Source of the DNA: Macrophomina tecta
Lineage: Eukaryota > Ascomycota > Dothideomycetes > Botryosphaeriales > Botryosphaeriaceae
Reading direction: 5' to 3'
Assembly (NCBI GenBank): GCA_024180945.1
Contig: JAKSGN010000011.1
Coordinates: 1-62,972, forward strand
Length of the DNA: 62,972 nucleotides
Part shown: positions 1 to 12,663 of the stretch, one piece after another
Layout: each line of letters begins with the position of its first letter
How positions within the stretch are numbered: position 1 is the stretch's first letter
Made by a program: the position numbers and the translations under genes
Notes under the pieces: generated by a model
Seen by the model: the letters and a program-made list of their open reading frames with translations, nothing else
Databases searched by the model: none
What the model was told of the DNA's origin: nothing

Positions 1-796
1 TGTTACGAACCCCCGGGGACAAGGGCTTTATGACCCCGCGGGCTGGGAGCCCGCACGGGAAAAGGCACCGCAGGGGCCAGAAACCCTCACGGGCAGCAGA
101 GCCGCACGACCAAGGCGCCCGCACGGGAAAACCAGCCTCAAGGGAGGACGGCGCGTACGGACCCAGGCTAGGCAACAACAGAAGCCCACACGGGAACGAC
201 GCCCACGCGGCGCAGCGACACACCAAGGGCAGAATCCCGCAGGGGAAGAATCAGTCACGGAAGTACGCTTGGCCAAACCGGGTAGTAAGTACAGGAGTAT
301 ACACCCTTGCCAAGGGCAGGAGATGGAACCCGGGAAACCGACTTTCGAGCACGAAGAACGAACAAGAGAAAGGCGGACATATCGTCCGCTCATCAAGGAA
401 GAAGTCGGATTCCGGAAAACGGGCATTAGCGCCCAAGTCACGTGGGGCCCACCAGGCCCACTCGAGGATCAGAAGCCTTGGCACTGATCCAACTCTCAGA
501 TTGATCCAACACCACGACTGATCCAACAGTCGTCCTGATCCCCAGATTGTCATAGCTTTCCTACAGTATATAGAACACACTCATTAGGTAGTACTTTGGC
601 CTTCGTGGTCAACTCAAGATTCCAATACAGACTTATTGGAGGTAACAAGCCTGACGCGCACCGCGCACCGACCTGTCACGTGATCGCTACCCATCGTTCC
701 AATCCTTTACCCTTCTCTTGTCCTTCAAGGTAAACCTTACCGCTACCTGACCCTGCTAGGCGACTCCGAAGCCTAGTGGAAGAGGCCGCCGTTACA
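1..796 (+). mobile_element. Chromovirus (Ty3/gypsy-1) LTR, little mutated
   Basis: This is a complete LTR starting TGTTACGAACCCC and ending GCCGTTACA, with the TG...CA ends of an LTR retrotransposon. It matches the LTRs of the full-length element at 37930-46301 but keeps CpA and TpG, so it is far less RIP-mutated than every other LTR here. It sits inside minus-strand element D, whose sequence resumes at 797. The left flank is outside the window, so it could be a solo LTR or the 3' LTR of a complete young element. Open reading frames across it on both strands are incidental and carry no recognisable domain. Confidence 0.88.
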
Positions 797-3700
797 GTTT
801 CGGCGATAGAACTTATTAATAAGTTCTTAATAGTTATAGAGTTCTAGTAGTTTCTAGGTATTATCCTAGTCTTCTTTCTATTTAAGGAGGTATCGGAATT
901 AACCGTTAATATAGCCGCTGTCTAGAACTTATTCTACGTCCTAGTCTATATTTTCGTCGGCGTCTAGATTTTCCGGTAGTATTTCTTTCGTTTAGCGTAA
1001 TAGCGTGGCGTTTTCTGGTGCCGGTTCGAGGAATAAGACGTAAAATATAGGGTATATCCGTATAGTATTAGATAATCTAAGGCGGAAATTAACCTTTCTA
1101 ATCTATTCTTCGATTTCGAATAGTTCGATTTTCTTAAAGTCTAATTTATTGTTCGGCCGCTTTATCTTAATATTTTTTCTAAGGAGGTAAACTTTATTCT
1201 CTCTCTTTAGCTTTAGTACCTCCTAGTGCTGTTTGTTGTAGTATTTACTTATTTATAGGACTACGAATTCGAGGTCTAGGTATAGTTATTCGTAGAGTAT
1301 CTTTAGCTAGTCTACTTTAAGGATTTCTTTTTAGGCTAGGAATTCGCTTAGTATTAGCTCTTTATAAGCTATAGGCTCGTAACTATAATTAGCGTAGAAC
1401 GGGGATTCTTGCGTGGCTAACGCTTTCGAGCTATTATACGCGAACTATACGAGCGGTAGTAGCTCGACCTAGTTATCTTACGCGTAGTTAAGATAGTAGC
1501 GTAGATACTATTCTAGCGTCTAATTCGTTCGTTTTGTCTATTTGTCCGTTTAAGAGTGTGCTATAGTCGAGAGCTTATACTTAGCTCTAAGCTAGCGGGT
1601 AAGCGTCTACTAGAATTAGAATATAAATAGCTAATTTCTATCTAATACGAGCTCTTCTAGTAATTCGTAGTTACCGAGAATTATTCTAAGAAACGTATAA
1701 GCGAGTTCTTCTATATTTACCGTCTTAAGATATAGTAAGTAGTATATGTATTTTATTATTCTATTAACGATAACTAAGATCGAGTTATACTTAACCTTAG
1801 TAAGCAGTTCTTTTAACTTAGGTAGATCCGTAATAAAGTCTAGCGAGATAGATTGCTAAGGGCGCTTCGGTACTAGTAGCGGCTAAAGTAATTCGTAGGG
1901 TATATACCTCGTGGCCTTACTTCTAATATAAAGGTCGTATTACGAGACTACTTATTAAACGGTTCTTCTTAGCCCTAGAAAGTAGTAGCTTCTCGTAATT
2001 CGCTTTATCGTCTTATCTATCCCTTAATAACTATATACTAGGGCTTTATATATATTCTTTACGAGCTCTTCTCATAGTTTAACTGGAACGTAGACTAATT
2101 CTAAAAATAAGATTATACTATCTACGTTTCTAGTTACTCGGGAATCGTTATTGAGTTCTCTAATTTTTTAAGCCGTTATATTATCTGCGTAGGCTTCTCG
2201 GATCTTTTACCCCTATTCGTTGCCTTCGAGGCGTATCGCTAGGGCGAATAATCTAACTAGGGTAAGCGAGTCGTCTAGTCCTTTCTTAAGCTATATTTAT
2301 CCTAGGCTATAAATAGCTATAATCTAGTAGCTACGGCTAGCGGGTATAAAAGACCCGTTCTCCTACGTATCGAGTATTATAGGTTATAGACCTAGCTTTT
2401 CTTCGACGTAGTCAGCTCGTCTACTTAGCGCGTCTACGCGAGCGTTCTTAGATCCCTTTCTATAGGTAATCTTTATATTATAGAACGCTAGCTCTTTAGC
2501 CTACCGAATCTATCGTTAGTTTAATTCTTTAGTAGTAGTAAAGTACGAGAGGTTCTTATAGTTATAGTAGACTATAACCTAGTACTTAGCGCCTTTAAGG
2601 TAGTGTCTCTATTCTTTAAAAGCCGTGACTATAGCTAAGAGTTTCTTATTATAGACGTCGTAGTTCTTCTCGGTAGGTATTATTTTCCTTAAGTAGTAGG
2701 CGATAGAGTATAGTCTACCTTCTTCGTCTAGCTAACTAAGTACGGCTCCTATAGCGTAGTCTAAAGCGTCGGTTTTTACCGTAATCAGTAGATCTAGGTT
2801 ATAGAGCCCTAGAACTAATACTTCTATAAATATTCACTTTAGTAAGTCGAACGTTTATTATTATCTTTCTCTCTATATAAACCTATATTCCTTTTTAGTA
2901 ATGTCCGTTAGAGGTACCGCTATTTTAGCGTAGTTCTTTATAAACTTCCGATAGAAGTTAGTAAATCCGAGGAAAAATTATACTTCTCTAATAATTTGCG
3001 GTATTAGCTAGTCTCTAATTACGTCTAGTTTCTTATCGTCTATGCCGATATATTCTAGGGTAATAATAAACCCTAGGTATTCTATCTTTTAGGTATACTA
3101 CTCACTTTTTTCTAGGGCTACTTAGAGGTTTCGCTTATTTAAGGTCTTTAGAACTTTTCTTACGTACTTAGTATATTCTTCGAGCGTTTTTAAGTATATT
3201 AGAATATTATCTAGGTAAGCCAAGGCGAATATATCTAAATACGAACGTAAAGTATTATTAACTAAGCTCTAGAAGGTAGCTGGTACATTAGTAAGTCCGA
3301 AGGGCATTACCGTATACTCGTAATATTTAAATCGCGTTTAGAACGTTATCTTCTATTCTTTACTCTTCTTAATATGGACTAGGTGGTAGCCTTCTCGAAG
3401 GTCTAGTTTTATAAAGAACTTAGTGTTGCGAAGCTTATCTTATAATTCGTCGATACGAGGTAATAGATATTGGTTTTTTATCGTAATGTTATTTAGCTAT
3501 CTATAGTCGACGTAGAGGCGGAGCTTGCTATTTTTTTTTAGAACGAATAGGATAGGGTATTCTACTAACAACTACGAGGGTCGTATATATCCTTATTCTA
3601 GATTTTTATCGATGTATTTTTATAGTGCTTTAGCCTCTGTCTTAGACAAGGAGTAAATAGGCTTAAAAGTAGGTTATATTCCCGGGAGTAGGGGTATCTT

Positions 3701-4600
3701 ATAATTCTATAGCTAATACTCTAGTAGTTATCCTTTACCTCTTTCTTAAAATATTCTTAGTATGTTCTAGAACTTCTATAGGACTATCTCTAATTCTAGT
3801 ATAGGTGCTAATTTATTTGTAGTAGGCTTTATAATTCCGCTAAGGTCTACGCTAACCTCGGTTGCCGAAATGCCTTTATCGTTATAGCTCTTATACTCGA
3901 GGGGACTAGTACCTACTTTATTCGGGTGGCCGTATCGTCTATTAAGCCTCTAGGGGTAGTCTTCTCTAACTAGCTTAGGGCGGTCCTTATCTTTATTTAT
4001 AAGGCCTTGTATCGTATAAGTAAGAGTTTTCTACTCGGTGTTCTTACTAGGTTTTACGTAAATCGTATAGGCCTTTTCTCCTCGTCTTATTATAAGTTTT
4101 AGCGCTCGATAGCTAATAGTCCTAATATCTATAGGTATATTATTATCCCGCTATTTTAGCTCGGAGGTTCCGCTCTAGCTCTTAGGCTCTAGCGCTTTCT
4201 TCTAGCTCTATTAGCTTCTTTTAACTATTACGAGGTAGCATCTATAGTATTCGTTAAAAAATATAATAGTCTCTATTCTCTAGCTAATATATGGCTCGTA
4301 AGTCTTTAGCTACGATATCCCTAGAATAATATCATATTCGGGGATTATTATTACGTCGAGGTTAATTCGTTCTCGGTAATTACCGACGGTAAAGGGTGCT
4401 TCCCCTATCCTAATTTATATCTAGCTATTTTCGTATTCCGCTAGGAAACCGTCCACTGTGCTTAACTAATAAGGGTAATCCTTAGCTTACTAGGATAGTT
4501 AGTTCTTAACGATAAACTTAGGGTCGACGAATACGCCTTATACGCCGCTATCGATTATAGCCGTTGCCTTTTTCCCGTAGAATATAACTAGGATATATAA
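797..4600 (-). pseudogene. pol pseudogene of element D (PR-RT-RNase H-INT-chromodomain)
   Basis: Read on the minus strand, the order is the standard chromovirus order. A DSG-type aspartic protease site lies near 4545-4560. Reverse transcriptase spans roughly 3600-3000, with the box that was YLDD now reading YLDN near 3195-3225, as TpG to TpA mutation of GATGAT would give. RNase H covers about 2870-2490, the DDE integrase about 2100-1400, and a chromodomain tail about 1000-797. In-frame stops are dense throughout, so it cannot encode a working polyprotein. Identification rests on alignment by eye with the better-preserved pol at 40.8-44.7 kb. End points are approximate. Confidence 0.82.
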
Positions 4601-5549
4601 AAGTCGATATAGGTTTAATTCGGTAGGTATAATTCCGTTTGCTATACGTATAACCTAGTTAAGAAACCTATCTAACGGCCCCTTCTAGGATTTCTATCTA
4701 GGGGAGCCGTCTAGTTTTTTAATATAGGTCATTCTATTATTTTATAACGGATATATTCGTTTTATTTATTAACTAGGATTAGGGTATCTTTCTATTGCGT
4801 TTATCTACCGTGTTTAATTAGTCGTCTCTAGTAGATCCACCCGTTTCGGACCTAATACTAGAAGGTAGGTATGTCATATTTTTCGTAGGGTGCCTATTAT
4901 AAGGTGCCCCTATTCCTAGTTACCGTGCCGTACTAGTAGAGGGTGTAGGCTATATTACGAAGATACTATAGGTCTTACTATCGTCGTGCCCCCTATACCT
5001 CGTCTTCTAGCTAAGATGCGAGTTCGTCGGCCGTCTTAAGTAGTAATTCTTTCTAGGGATTCTAGGTATCGTCTTACTATACGCGTATATATACCTTTCC
5101 TTGCTATACCTTGTATTATTACATTCTAAGGTTAATTGTAGGGCCTAGAATCTAGGTAACTATAGGCTCTAGGCCGTCGAGGACGCGACGTGTCTCTTCG
5201 TATTAAGTTAGGTATTTGGTTATTCTTATAAGTATAGCTTCGTTTTACTATTGCTCGTTATTAGTCGTGCTTAACTCTAGGGTGCTATTGTATAGTTTTC
5301 CTATATCGCTATCGACTAGGTCCTTATTATTAGAAAAGACTTTAATAAGCTCTTCCTTAGTTCTTAGGGTCGTATTAACGTGTCGTAGCTTCTTAGAATA
5401 CTAGCCTATAGCGTTCTTATCGCTCTAGTAAGTAGTATAGTTATTATTATAGCAGGCTATCTAGCTAAGTCTCTAATACTTAGGGCTCTAGCTTTCTTCG
5501 TATTACTTATTAAACTCGGCGAAGGGGTTTTCTTATTTAGTAACCATAG

Positions 5550-6650
5550 AGACTTCTCGGCTTTCCGGTTTTTACGTCGTGGCTAAGACTTATTTATTCT
5601 TCTTAAGATAGTAGTATATCTTTTTCTAAGTCTTACCGTAGTAGACGTATAGTTCTTTTTCGAATCTTTATTTTTACTCGAGAGTTTATTCTTTACGTTG
5701 TTTTTTCTAGTAGCCGTTGTTCTTTCTCTTATAGTAGTTATTCTTTTTAGGTGGGTCGTTTCGGCGGTTAATATTATCTAGCTCTATAGTATCTCCTTCT
5801 TTCTAAGTATATCTAGGGCGCGCTAGGCGCGAAGTATTTACTTCGTAGTTTACCTTATACTTCTCGGATTGGCGCTCGAAGAGGCGGTTATTATATTTAA
5901 TAGCTAGCTTAATAAGCTTGTTTAGGGTCTTAGAATCATCTTATATTATAAGTTAGTCTTTAACCCTTTCCTTAAGTCCTTAGTAGTAGTAGTCTATAAG
6001 GGCGTAGTTAAACTAGTCATCTAGATACGCTACGGCCTTCTAGAATTCTATAGTATAGTCCACTACTAAGGTCTTCTAGTAGATATTTATAACGGCTTAT
6101 TGGGTCTTATTAACCTCGTCGAGGTCTCCGAAGCTTTACTTAATTTAAGTTATAAAGTATTTATAGCTACTAAAGACTTTCTTAGTATCTTTTTTACGTA
6201 CTTCTAGTTCTTTCTCTATTCGGTTCCTAAGGTAGGGCTCGAACTATTATACCGTAATATCGCGGAGGTAGGTAGCTGCGAATATTATCTTTTTATTATT
6301 AGTAGGGAAGTCTCTGGAGTTAAAGAAGAAGTATAGGTTAAGTTATAAGAGAAAGGTCTAGAGCTTCTTTTAGTTACTATAGAATAGATTTAGCTTAGCC
6401 GTCTTTATGCTTCTATTAGAAGGTTGAGTCATTGTTAATATCGGAGTATAAATAGGTACCGGGGTAGGGGTTATCGGAATAGCTTAGTTGCGAAGTTCGC
6501 CTATTTATTAATAGAGCTAGGTATTCTCGTTAGTCTACTTCTAGAGTTATCTACGTAGTTCACCGATCTAGCCTTATATGTCTTAAATAACCTAAAAGAG
6601 ATCGGCTATAGTTAGCTATAGAAAACTATTATTATTTATATTAACGTCGT
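5550..6650 (-). pseudogene. gag pseudogene of element D
   Basis: The minus strand carries the retrotransposon gag core (about 6420-5850), including the region equivalent to the LDxF...FF...LYF segment of the plus-strand copy at 39.06 kb. It is followed by a degraded CCHC-type zinc knuckle near 5645-5590 in which Cys codons have become Tyr (TGC to TAC). Gag would form the capsid around the RNA and the knuckle would bind the RNA. The frame is broken by many RIP stops. The stretch between this and the protease has no recognisable domain. Confidence 0.7.
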
Positions 6651-6753
6651 TTATTATATTACTTAGTTAGTATTAAGTATTAGGTAATACTATCTTATTG
6701 TTAAGTATTTCTCTTCTCGGAACTACCTTCCCTTATAAGAATAGTAGTTAAAG

Positions 6754-7543
6754 TATAACGGCGGCCTCTTCTACTAGGCTTTAGAATCGCCTAGTAGAGT
6801 TAGATAGCTAAAGGGTTTACCTTAAAGAATAAGAGAAGAATAAAGAATTAGAACGATAGTAGTAATTACGTAATATATTAGTACGTGGTACGCGTTAGGC
6901 TTGCTACCTCTAATAGAATTATATTAGAACTTTAAGTTAACTATGAAGGTTAAAGTACTACCTAACGAGTATATTCTATATACTATAGGAAAGCTATAAT
7001 AATCTAGGAATTAGAACGACTATTAGATTACTCGTAATATTAGATTAATCTAAGAGTTAGATTAATACTAAGGCTTTTAATCTATAAGTAGGTTATATAG
7101 ACCTTACGTAATATAGGTGCTAAAGCCTATTTCCTAGAATCTAACTTTTATATCGGTTAAGGGAGTATTATACCGCTAGACTATCGTTTCTTAGATTATA
7201 TAAGTTATTCGACTTTCTCTCGTTTGTTTCTCTTAGCCTAAAGCTAGTTTCCGGGATTCGCGATTCTTTCTTTAGAGATATTTTTCCCCTACGGAAGTTC
7301 GACCTAGTCGGTATTCCCGTAGTCTTACTATACTATATAGGTATTATTCCTATACGGGCTTCCGCTGCTACCTTATCTAGATTCGTATGCGTTATTCTTT
7401 CTCGAGGCTATTTTTTCCGTATAGGCGCGCCAATATTATAGCTCTACTATTCTTGCGGGTTCTTAGCCCCTGCGGTACTTTTTTCCGTGCGGGCTTTCTA
7501 TCTATAGGGCTATAAAGCCTTTGTCCCTCTAGGGTTCGTAATA
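6754..7543 (-). repeat. 5' LTR of element D
   Basis: This 790-bp inverted-orientation LTR runs from TATAACGGCGGCC (RIP form of TGTAACGG) to GGTTCGTAATA (RIP form of GGTTCGTAACA). The sequence just inside the element, read on the minus strand, is CTTTAACTACTATTCTTA, the conserved post-LTR segment seen in all gypsy copies here and the likely primer-binding area. Confidence 0.86.
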
Positions 7544-7599
7544 CCTAGTAACCGCTAGAAGAATACTAACGGTTAAGAAAGCCTCTATAGATATCTAAG

Positions 7600-10500
7600 A
7601 AATCTTAATAAACGCATTTAACTATATAAGAAACTAAGAAGAAAAGGTATATATAATCTTCGTTAAAATAAGCCTAGAATATAAATAGAGAATCCTAGCC
7701 CATATAGTAAGAGGCCTCTACTAGGAGAATAGCGACGTTCTAAAGCTAGTCGAAGAAGACTATTTCTAGAAAATCTATAGAAAATATAACCCATCCGCTT
7801 ATAAATAGATAGATATCGTTAAACGAGGCATTTCGGTAGTTAAGAATAACGCAGACCTTAGCGAAATTATAAAACCTACTATAAATAAATTAGCACTAAT
7901 ACTAGAACTAGAAACTATTCTATAAAAATTCTAGGACCTCTAATAACTATTCTAGGAAAGGGGCAAAGGATAATTACTAAAATGTAAACTATAGAACTAT
8001 AAGATATCCCTAATACCCGGGACGTAACCCGCGTTTAAACCTATATACTCGCTTTTAAAGAAAGAGGCAGAGGCCTTAAAAAAGTATATTAAAAAGAACC
8101 TAGAATGAGAATATATACGCCCGTTATTATTATCGGGTAGTTATTCTATTCTATTTATTCTAAAGAAAAACGGTAAACTACGTCTCTATATTAACTATAG
8201 ATAACTAAATAATATTACTATTAAAAACTGGTACTCCCTACCTCGTATTAACGAGCTATAAGATAAACTCCGTAACGCTAAGTATTTTACTAAGCTAGAC
8301 CTTAGAGATAGCTACTACCTAGTCCGCATTAAGAAAGGGGAAGAGTAGAAAACGGCGTTCTAAACGAGATTTAGATACTATGAGTATATAGTAATACCCT
8401 TTAGGCTTACTAACGTATCGGCTACCTTCTAGAGCTTAGTTAACGATATACTATGTCTATATTTAGATATATTCGCTTTAGCTTACCTAGATAATATCCT
8501 AATATACTTAGAAATGCTCGAAGAATATACTAAGTATATAAAAAAAATCCTATAGGTACTAGATAAACGAAACCTCTAAGTAGCCCTAGAAAAGAGCAAA
8601 TAGTATACGTAGAAGATAGAGTACCTCGGGTTTATTATTATTCCTAGATATATTAGCATAGACGATAAAAAGCTAGATGCTATAAGAGACTAGCCTACGC
8701 TAAAAACCATTAGAGAAGTATAATTCTTCCTTAGATTTACTAACTTTTATTGGAAGTTTATTCTAAACTACGCGAAGGTGTCTATACCTCTTATAGATCT
8801 AATAAAGAAGAAACACGAGTTCGTATAGAAAGAAAGGTAATAAATAGCCTTTAACTTACTAAAGCGAATATTTACAGAGACACCGGTTCTAGGTATCTAT
8901 AACCCTAACCTATCTATTACGGTCGAGACCGACGCCTTCGACTACGCTATTAGAGCAGTCCTTAGCTAGCTAGACGAGTAGGATAGACTATACCCTATTA
9001 CCTTCTATTCGAGAAAAATAATAGGCCCTAAGAAGAACTATAATATCTATAATAAAGAACTTCTAGCTATTATTATAGCCTTTAAAGAATAGAGATATTA
9101 CCTCGAAGGGGCTAAATACTAAATTATAGTATACTACGACTATAAGAACCTATCATACTTTATTACTACTAAGGAGCTAAACTGACGATAGATTAGATAG
9201 ATAGAAGAACTAGCGTTATATAATATAAAGATTACCTATAGAAAGGAATCTAAGAACGCTCGCGTAAACGCGCTAAGTAGACGAGCTAACTATATCGAAG
9301 AAAAGCTAGATCTATAACCTACGATACTTAATACATAGGAAGACGGGTCTTTTATACCCGCTAATAATAGCCGCTAAATCACCGCTATTTATAGCATCGA
9401 ACGAATATAGTTTAAGAAAGGGCTAGACAACTCGCTTACCCTAGTTAAACTACTCGCCCCAGCGATACGCCTCGAAGGCAACGAATAGAAGCGCAAGATC
9501 CGAGAGGCCTATATAGATAATATAACGGCTTAAGAAATCGAAGAACTTAAAGACGACCCCTAAGTAACTAAAAACGTAGATAGTATAATTCTATTTCTAG
9601 AATTAGTCTACGTTCCGGTTAAACTACGGGAAGAACTCGTAAAAGATATACACGAAGCCCTAGTATATGGTTATTAAGAAATAGATAAGATAATAAAGCG
9701 AATTATAAGAAGCTACTACTTTCTAGGGCTTAGAAGAACTATATAAAGAATAGTCTTATAATACGACCTTTATATTAGAAGTAAGGCTATAAAATATATA
9801 TTCTACGAATCGCTTTAGCTACTACTAATACTAAAGCGCCCTTAGTAATCTATCTCGCTAGACTTTATTACGGACCTATCTAAGTTAAAGAAACCGCTTA
9901 CTAAGGTTAAGTATAACTCGATTCTAGTTATCGTTAATAGAATAATAAAATACGTATACTACCTACTATACCTTAAATCGGTAAACGCGAAAGAACTCGC
10001 CTATATATTTCTAAAGATAATTTTCGGCAACCACGGGTTACTAGAAGAACTCGTATTAGATAAAAATCGACTATTTATATCTCGATTCTAGTAAAGCCTT
10101 ACTTAATAGCTTAGAGCCAAGTATAAGCTCTTAACCACGGCGTACCCTTAGATAAATGAATAGACGGAACGGACGAATTAAACGCTAGAATAATACCTAC
10201 GCTACTACCTTAACTACGCGTAAGATAACTAGGTTAAGCTACTACCGCTCGTATAATTCGCGTATAATAGCTTAAAGGCGTCTGCTATATAAAAATCCCT
10301 ATTCTACGCTAATTACGGTTACGAGCTAATAGCTTATAAATACCCAATACTAAGCGAGTCATTAGCCCAAAAAAAAATCCTTAAAGCAGACTAGCTAAAG
10401 GCACTCTACGTATAACTATACCTAGACCTCGAATTCGTAGCCCTATAAATAGATAAATACTATAATAAATAATACTAGGAGGTACTAAAGCTTAAAAGAA

Positions 10501-10920
10501 GAAATAAAGTTTACCTCCTTAGTAAAAATTTTAAATAAAAAAAGAACGACCGATTAAGTAAAAAATTAGACTTTAAAAAAGTCGGTCCCTTCGAAATCAA
10601 AGAATAAATTAGGAAGGTTAATTTCCGCCTTAGATTACTAGATACTATATGGATATACCTAGTATTTTATATCGCCCTACTCGAACCAGCACCTTAAGAC
10701 GCTACGCTATTACGCTAAACGAAGAAAATTATACCGGAAAATCTAGACGCCGATAAAATAAAGACTAGAACGTAGAATAAGTCCTAGATAGTAGCTATAT
10801 TAACGGTTAGTTTAAATACCTCCTTAAATAGAAGAAAGACTAAGACAATACCTAGAAACTACTAAAACTCTACGATTATTAAAAACTTATTAATAAGTTC
10901 TATCGCTAAAACCTAGATCG
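7600..10920 (+). pseudogene. pol pseudogene of element E (RT-RNase H-INT-chromodomain)
   Basis: Frame translation gives a recognisable Ty3/gypsy reverse transcriptase (about 8150-8650: LYINY box, KLDL box, and YLDN near 8487 in place of YLDD). RNase H follows (about 8880-9290, with the TDA and KNL segments), then an integrase with its zinc-binding and DDE parts (about 9680-10350), and a C-terminal chromodomain (about 10745-10915). Chromodomains target such elements to methylated-histone heterochromatin. More than a dozen TAG/TAA stops replace Gln and Trp codons, so the gene is dead. The protease and gag portions are missing. Confidence 0.82.
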
Positions 10921-11625
10921 ACTAATACCGCCGACTCGTCATATACAAAGAACCCAAAATTAAAGTCGGGAAATAAAGACTACCGCGCCTAATTTACCAG
11001 CTCCGAACCCTCGGGAGGCGTAGAACCTAAACTAACGCTAAGAGACCTAATAGACTAAAACGACTCTACAACGATATTAGCTAAGGCATCGCTACGTAAA
11101 CGCTTTAGCAATCGCTCCTCCTTAGCACTTTTAGGATTAATAGAATCCCTAGCCTCTTAAACTAACTTAAGATAGTTTAACTTCTTTAGCTTCTCTACAG
11201 TTATAGCCTTCTTCGAGAGTATTAAATAAGTACGACGCTCTAAGAGATCCTTCTATTTCTCTAAACGAGATAAACGGGCTATTACGGCCTATATAGCCTT
11301 ACGAGCCTTCTCCCGGTCCGCACGCACTTAGGCACGCGCCCGATCGAGACGGTTAACTAGAGTTAAATATTAGCAATAGTAGAAGACGATAAAAATAAAA
11401 TATATAGTCCGTAGTATTAAGACCCCCGCTATCGTAAGTAGTTCGACTACGACGAGTATACTCTCTATAACAGGAAGAACTCTTAATATTTATCTAATAC
11501 TTTACGGGCTCGCCCTTAGAAGCCAGGAGTAAATAAGAAGAATAAAAAATAGGTATCTTATAGCCCTCGCGATCGATACGCTTATCTAGAAGAACCTACT
11601 TAGTACGCTTATATTTTAAAGGCAT
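10890..11625 (-). pseudogene. Antisense spliced gene of element E, RIP-mutated
   Basis: On the strand opposite to pol, an ATG at 11625-11623 opens a frame related to those in elements A, B, C and Gypsy-2. Exon 1 is 202 nt (11625-11424). A 67-nt intron (11423-11357) has a GTCTTA donor, a GCTAAT branch-like motif and a CTCTAG acceptor. Exon 2 is 467 nt, ending at TAA 10892-10890. The two exons together are an exact multiple of three. Conserved blocks are YSSYLLL, KGEPV, LLKRLRSD and DESAVLVDLGF. Only RIP-type stops break it. The function is unknown and I recognise no family. The 3' end lies close to the pol end, so transcripts would converge. Confidence 0.62.
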
Positions 11626-11726
11626 CGTAAAAATTTACTAAAGGAAAGAAAGAAAGAATAAAGAAAACCTAAGATATAAATAAGTAAATAAATCTTCGGG
11701 CCAAAGACCCTTAAGGGGGGGGATAG

Positions 11727-12469
11727 TATTACGAACCCTAGAGAACAAGGGCTTTATAACCCTATAGGTAGAAAGCCCGCACGGGAAAAGGTACTGTAGA
11801 AACTAAGAACCCTTACGAGTAATAGAGCCGCACGGCCGAAACGCCCGCACAGGAAAACTAGCTTTAAGAAAAGACAGCGCGTACGGCCCTAAGCTAGATA
11901 GTAATAGAAGCCTACACGGGAATAACGCCCGCGTAGTATAGCGACTATCCAAAAGAATAGTAGAACTAAGTTCCCGCAGGGAAAAGACACCCATAGAAAA
12001 AAGATATAGATCTAAAAAACCGACTTCGGATATAAGAAACGAATAAGAGAATATCGAATATATCGTCCGCTTATTAGGGTAAAAGTTAGGTTCCGGAAAA
12101 CAGGCCTTAGCGCCTAAGTTACGTAGGACCTACCGGGCCCACTAGATAACGAAGGATTACGACTATCCTCTATAATACTTAGATAACTAAGAATAATAAC
12201 TATCCACTACTATCTATAGATTACTATATATTTTCTATAGTATATAGATATACTCCTTAGATAGTACTTTAACCGTTATAGTTAACTTAAGATTCTAATA
12301 TAGACTTATTAGAGGTAATAAGCCTAACGCGTACCGCGTACTAATTTATTACATAACCGCTATCTATTATTCTAATTCTTTACCCTTCTCTTATTCTTTA
12401 AGGTAAACCTTACCGCTATCTAACTCTACTAGGTAACTCCGAAGCCTAGTAGAAGAGGCCGCCGTTATA
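11727..12469 (+). repeat. 3' LTR of element E
   Basis: This 743-bp LTR runs from TATTACGAACCC (RIP form of TGTTACG) to CCGTTATA (RIP form of CCGTTACA), and is preceded by a G-rich polypurine tract ending near 11723. Its length equals that of both LTRs of element B (743 bp). Confidence 0.88.
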
Positions 12470-12519
12470 GTACGCGTGCTAATGTATAGATTAGTAGAAG
12501 AAAGACGCGTTCGCCTAAA

Positions 12520-12555
12520 AGTAGTAGTAGTAGTAGTACTACTACTACTACTACT
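12520..12555. repeat. Perfect 36-bp palindrome of AGT/ACT triplets
   Basis: An (AGT)n run meets an (ACT)n run head to head, with its centre between 12537 and 12538. The two arms are perfectly complementary over 18 bp with no loop, so the sequence could extrude as a cruciform. ACT repeats continue a few bases further right. It lies in the leader of TLH pseudogene F. RIP of CAG/CTG triplets could have produced the AGT/ACT form. Confidence 0.9.
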
Positions 12556-12636
12556 ACTATAATAATTTATATTATATAAACTATTAGTTAGCTAGTTAGT
12601 CGAGTAGTAAGCTAAGCGAGTAAATAATTAAATAGA

Positions 12637-12663
12637 CTAGCTAGCTAGCTAGCTAGCTAGCTA
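12637..12663. repeat. (CTAG)n microsatellite
   Basis: Six to seven tandem CTAG tetramers, themselves palindromic, lie in the leader of TLH pseudogene F. The 12470-12650 interval around it shows no coding feature. Confidence 0.85.

Larger units (their letters stand above)
797..7543 (-). mobile_element. Element D: RIP-dead chromovirus, minus strand
   Basis: A Ty3/gypsy retrotransposon reads right to left: 5' LTR 6754-7543, gag, protease, reverse transcriptase, RNase H, integrase, and the end of a chromodomain next to the LTR at 1-796. Its 3' LTR and most of its antisense gene lie beyond the left edge. All genes are riddled with stops from CAG/CAA to TAG/TAA and TGG to TAG changes. Its right end is joined at 7544 to plus-strand element E, which lacks its gag half, so D probably inserted into E. 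The target-site duplication cannot be tested because the partner flank is off-window. Confidence 0.85.
7544..12469 (+). mobile_element. Element E: 5'-truncated chromovirus, plus strand
   Basis: This is the 3' half of a chromovirus of the same family as the full-length element at 37930-46301. It starts abruptly in the protease-RT linker where element D begins, and continues through RT, RNase H, integrase, chromodomain, an antisense gene, a purine tract (about 11713-11723) and a 3' LTR. It is heavily RIP-mutated. The missing 5' part is presumably left of the window, separated by the insertion of D. Confidence 0.85.

Noticed and set aside
30..580. Overlapping open frames on both strands within the LTR at 1-796
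   Set aside because: They lie in a non-coding LTR, have no recognisable domain, and are interrupted in the other LTR copies.
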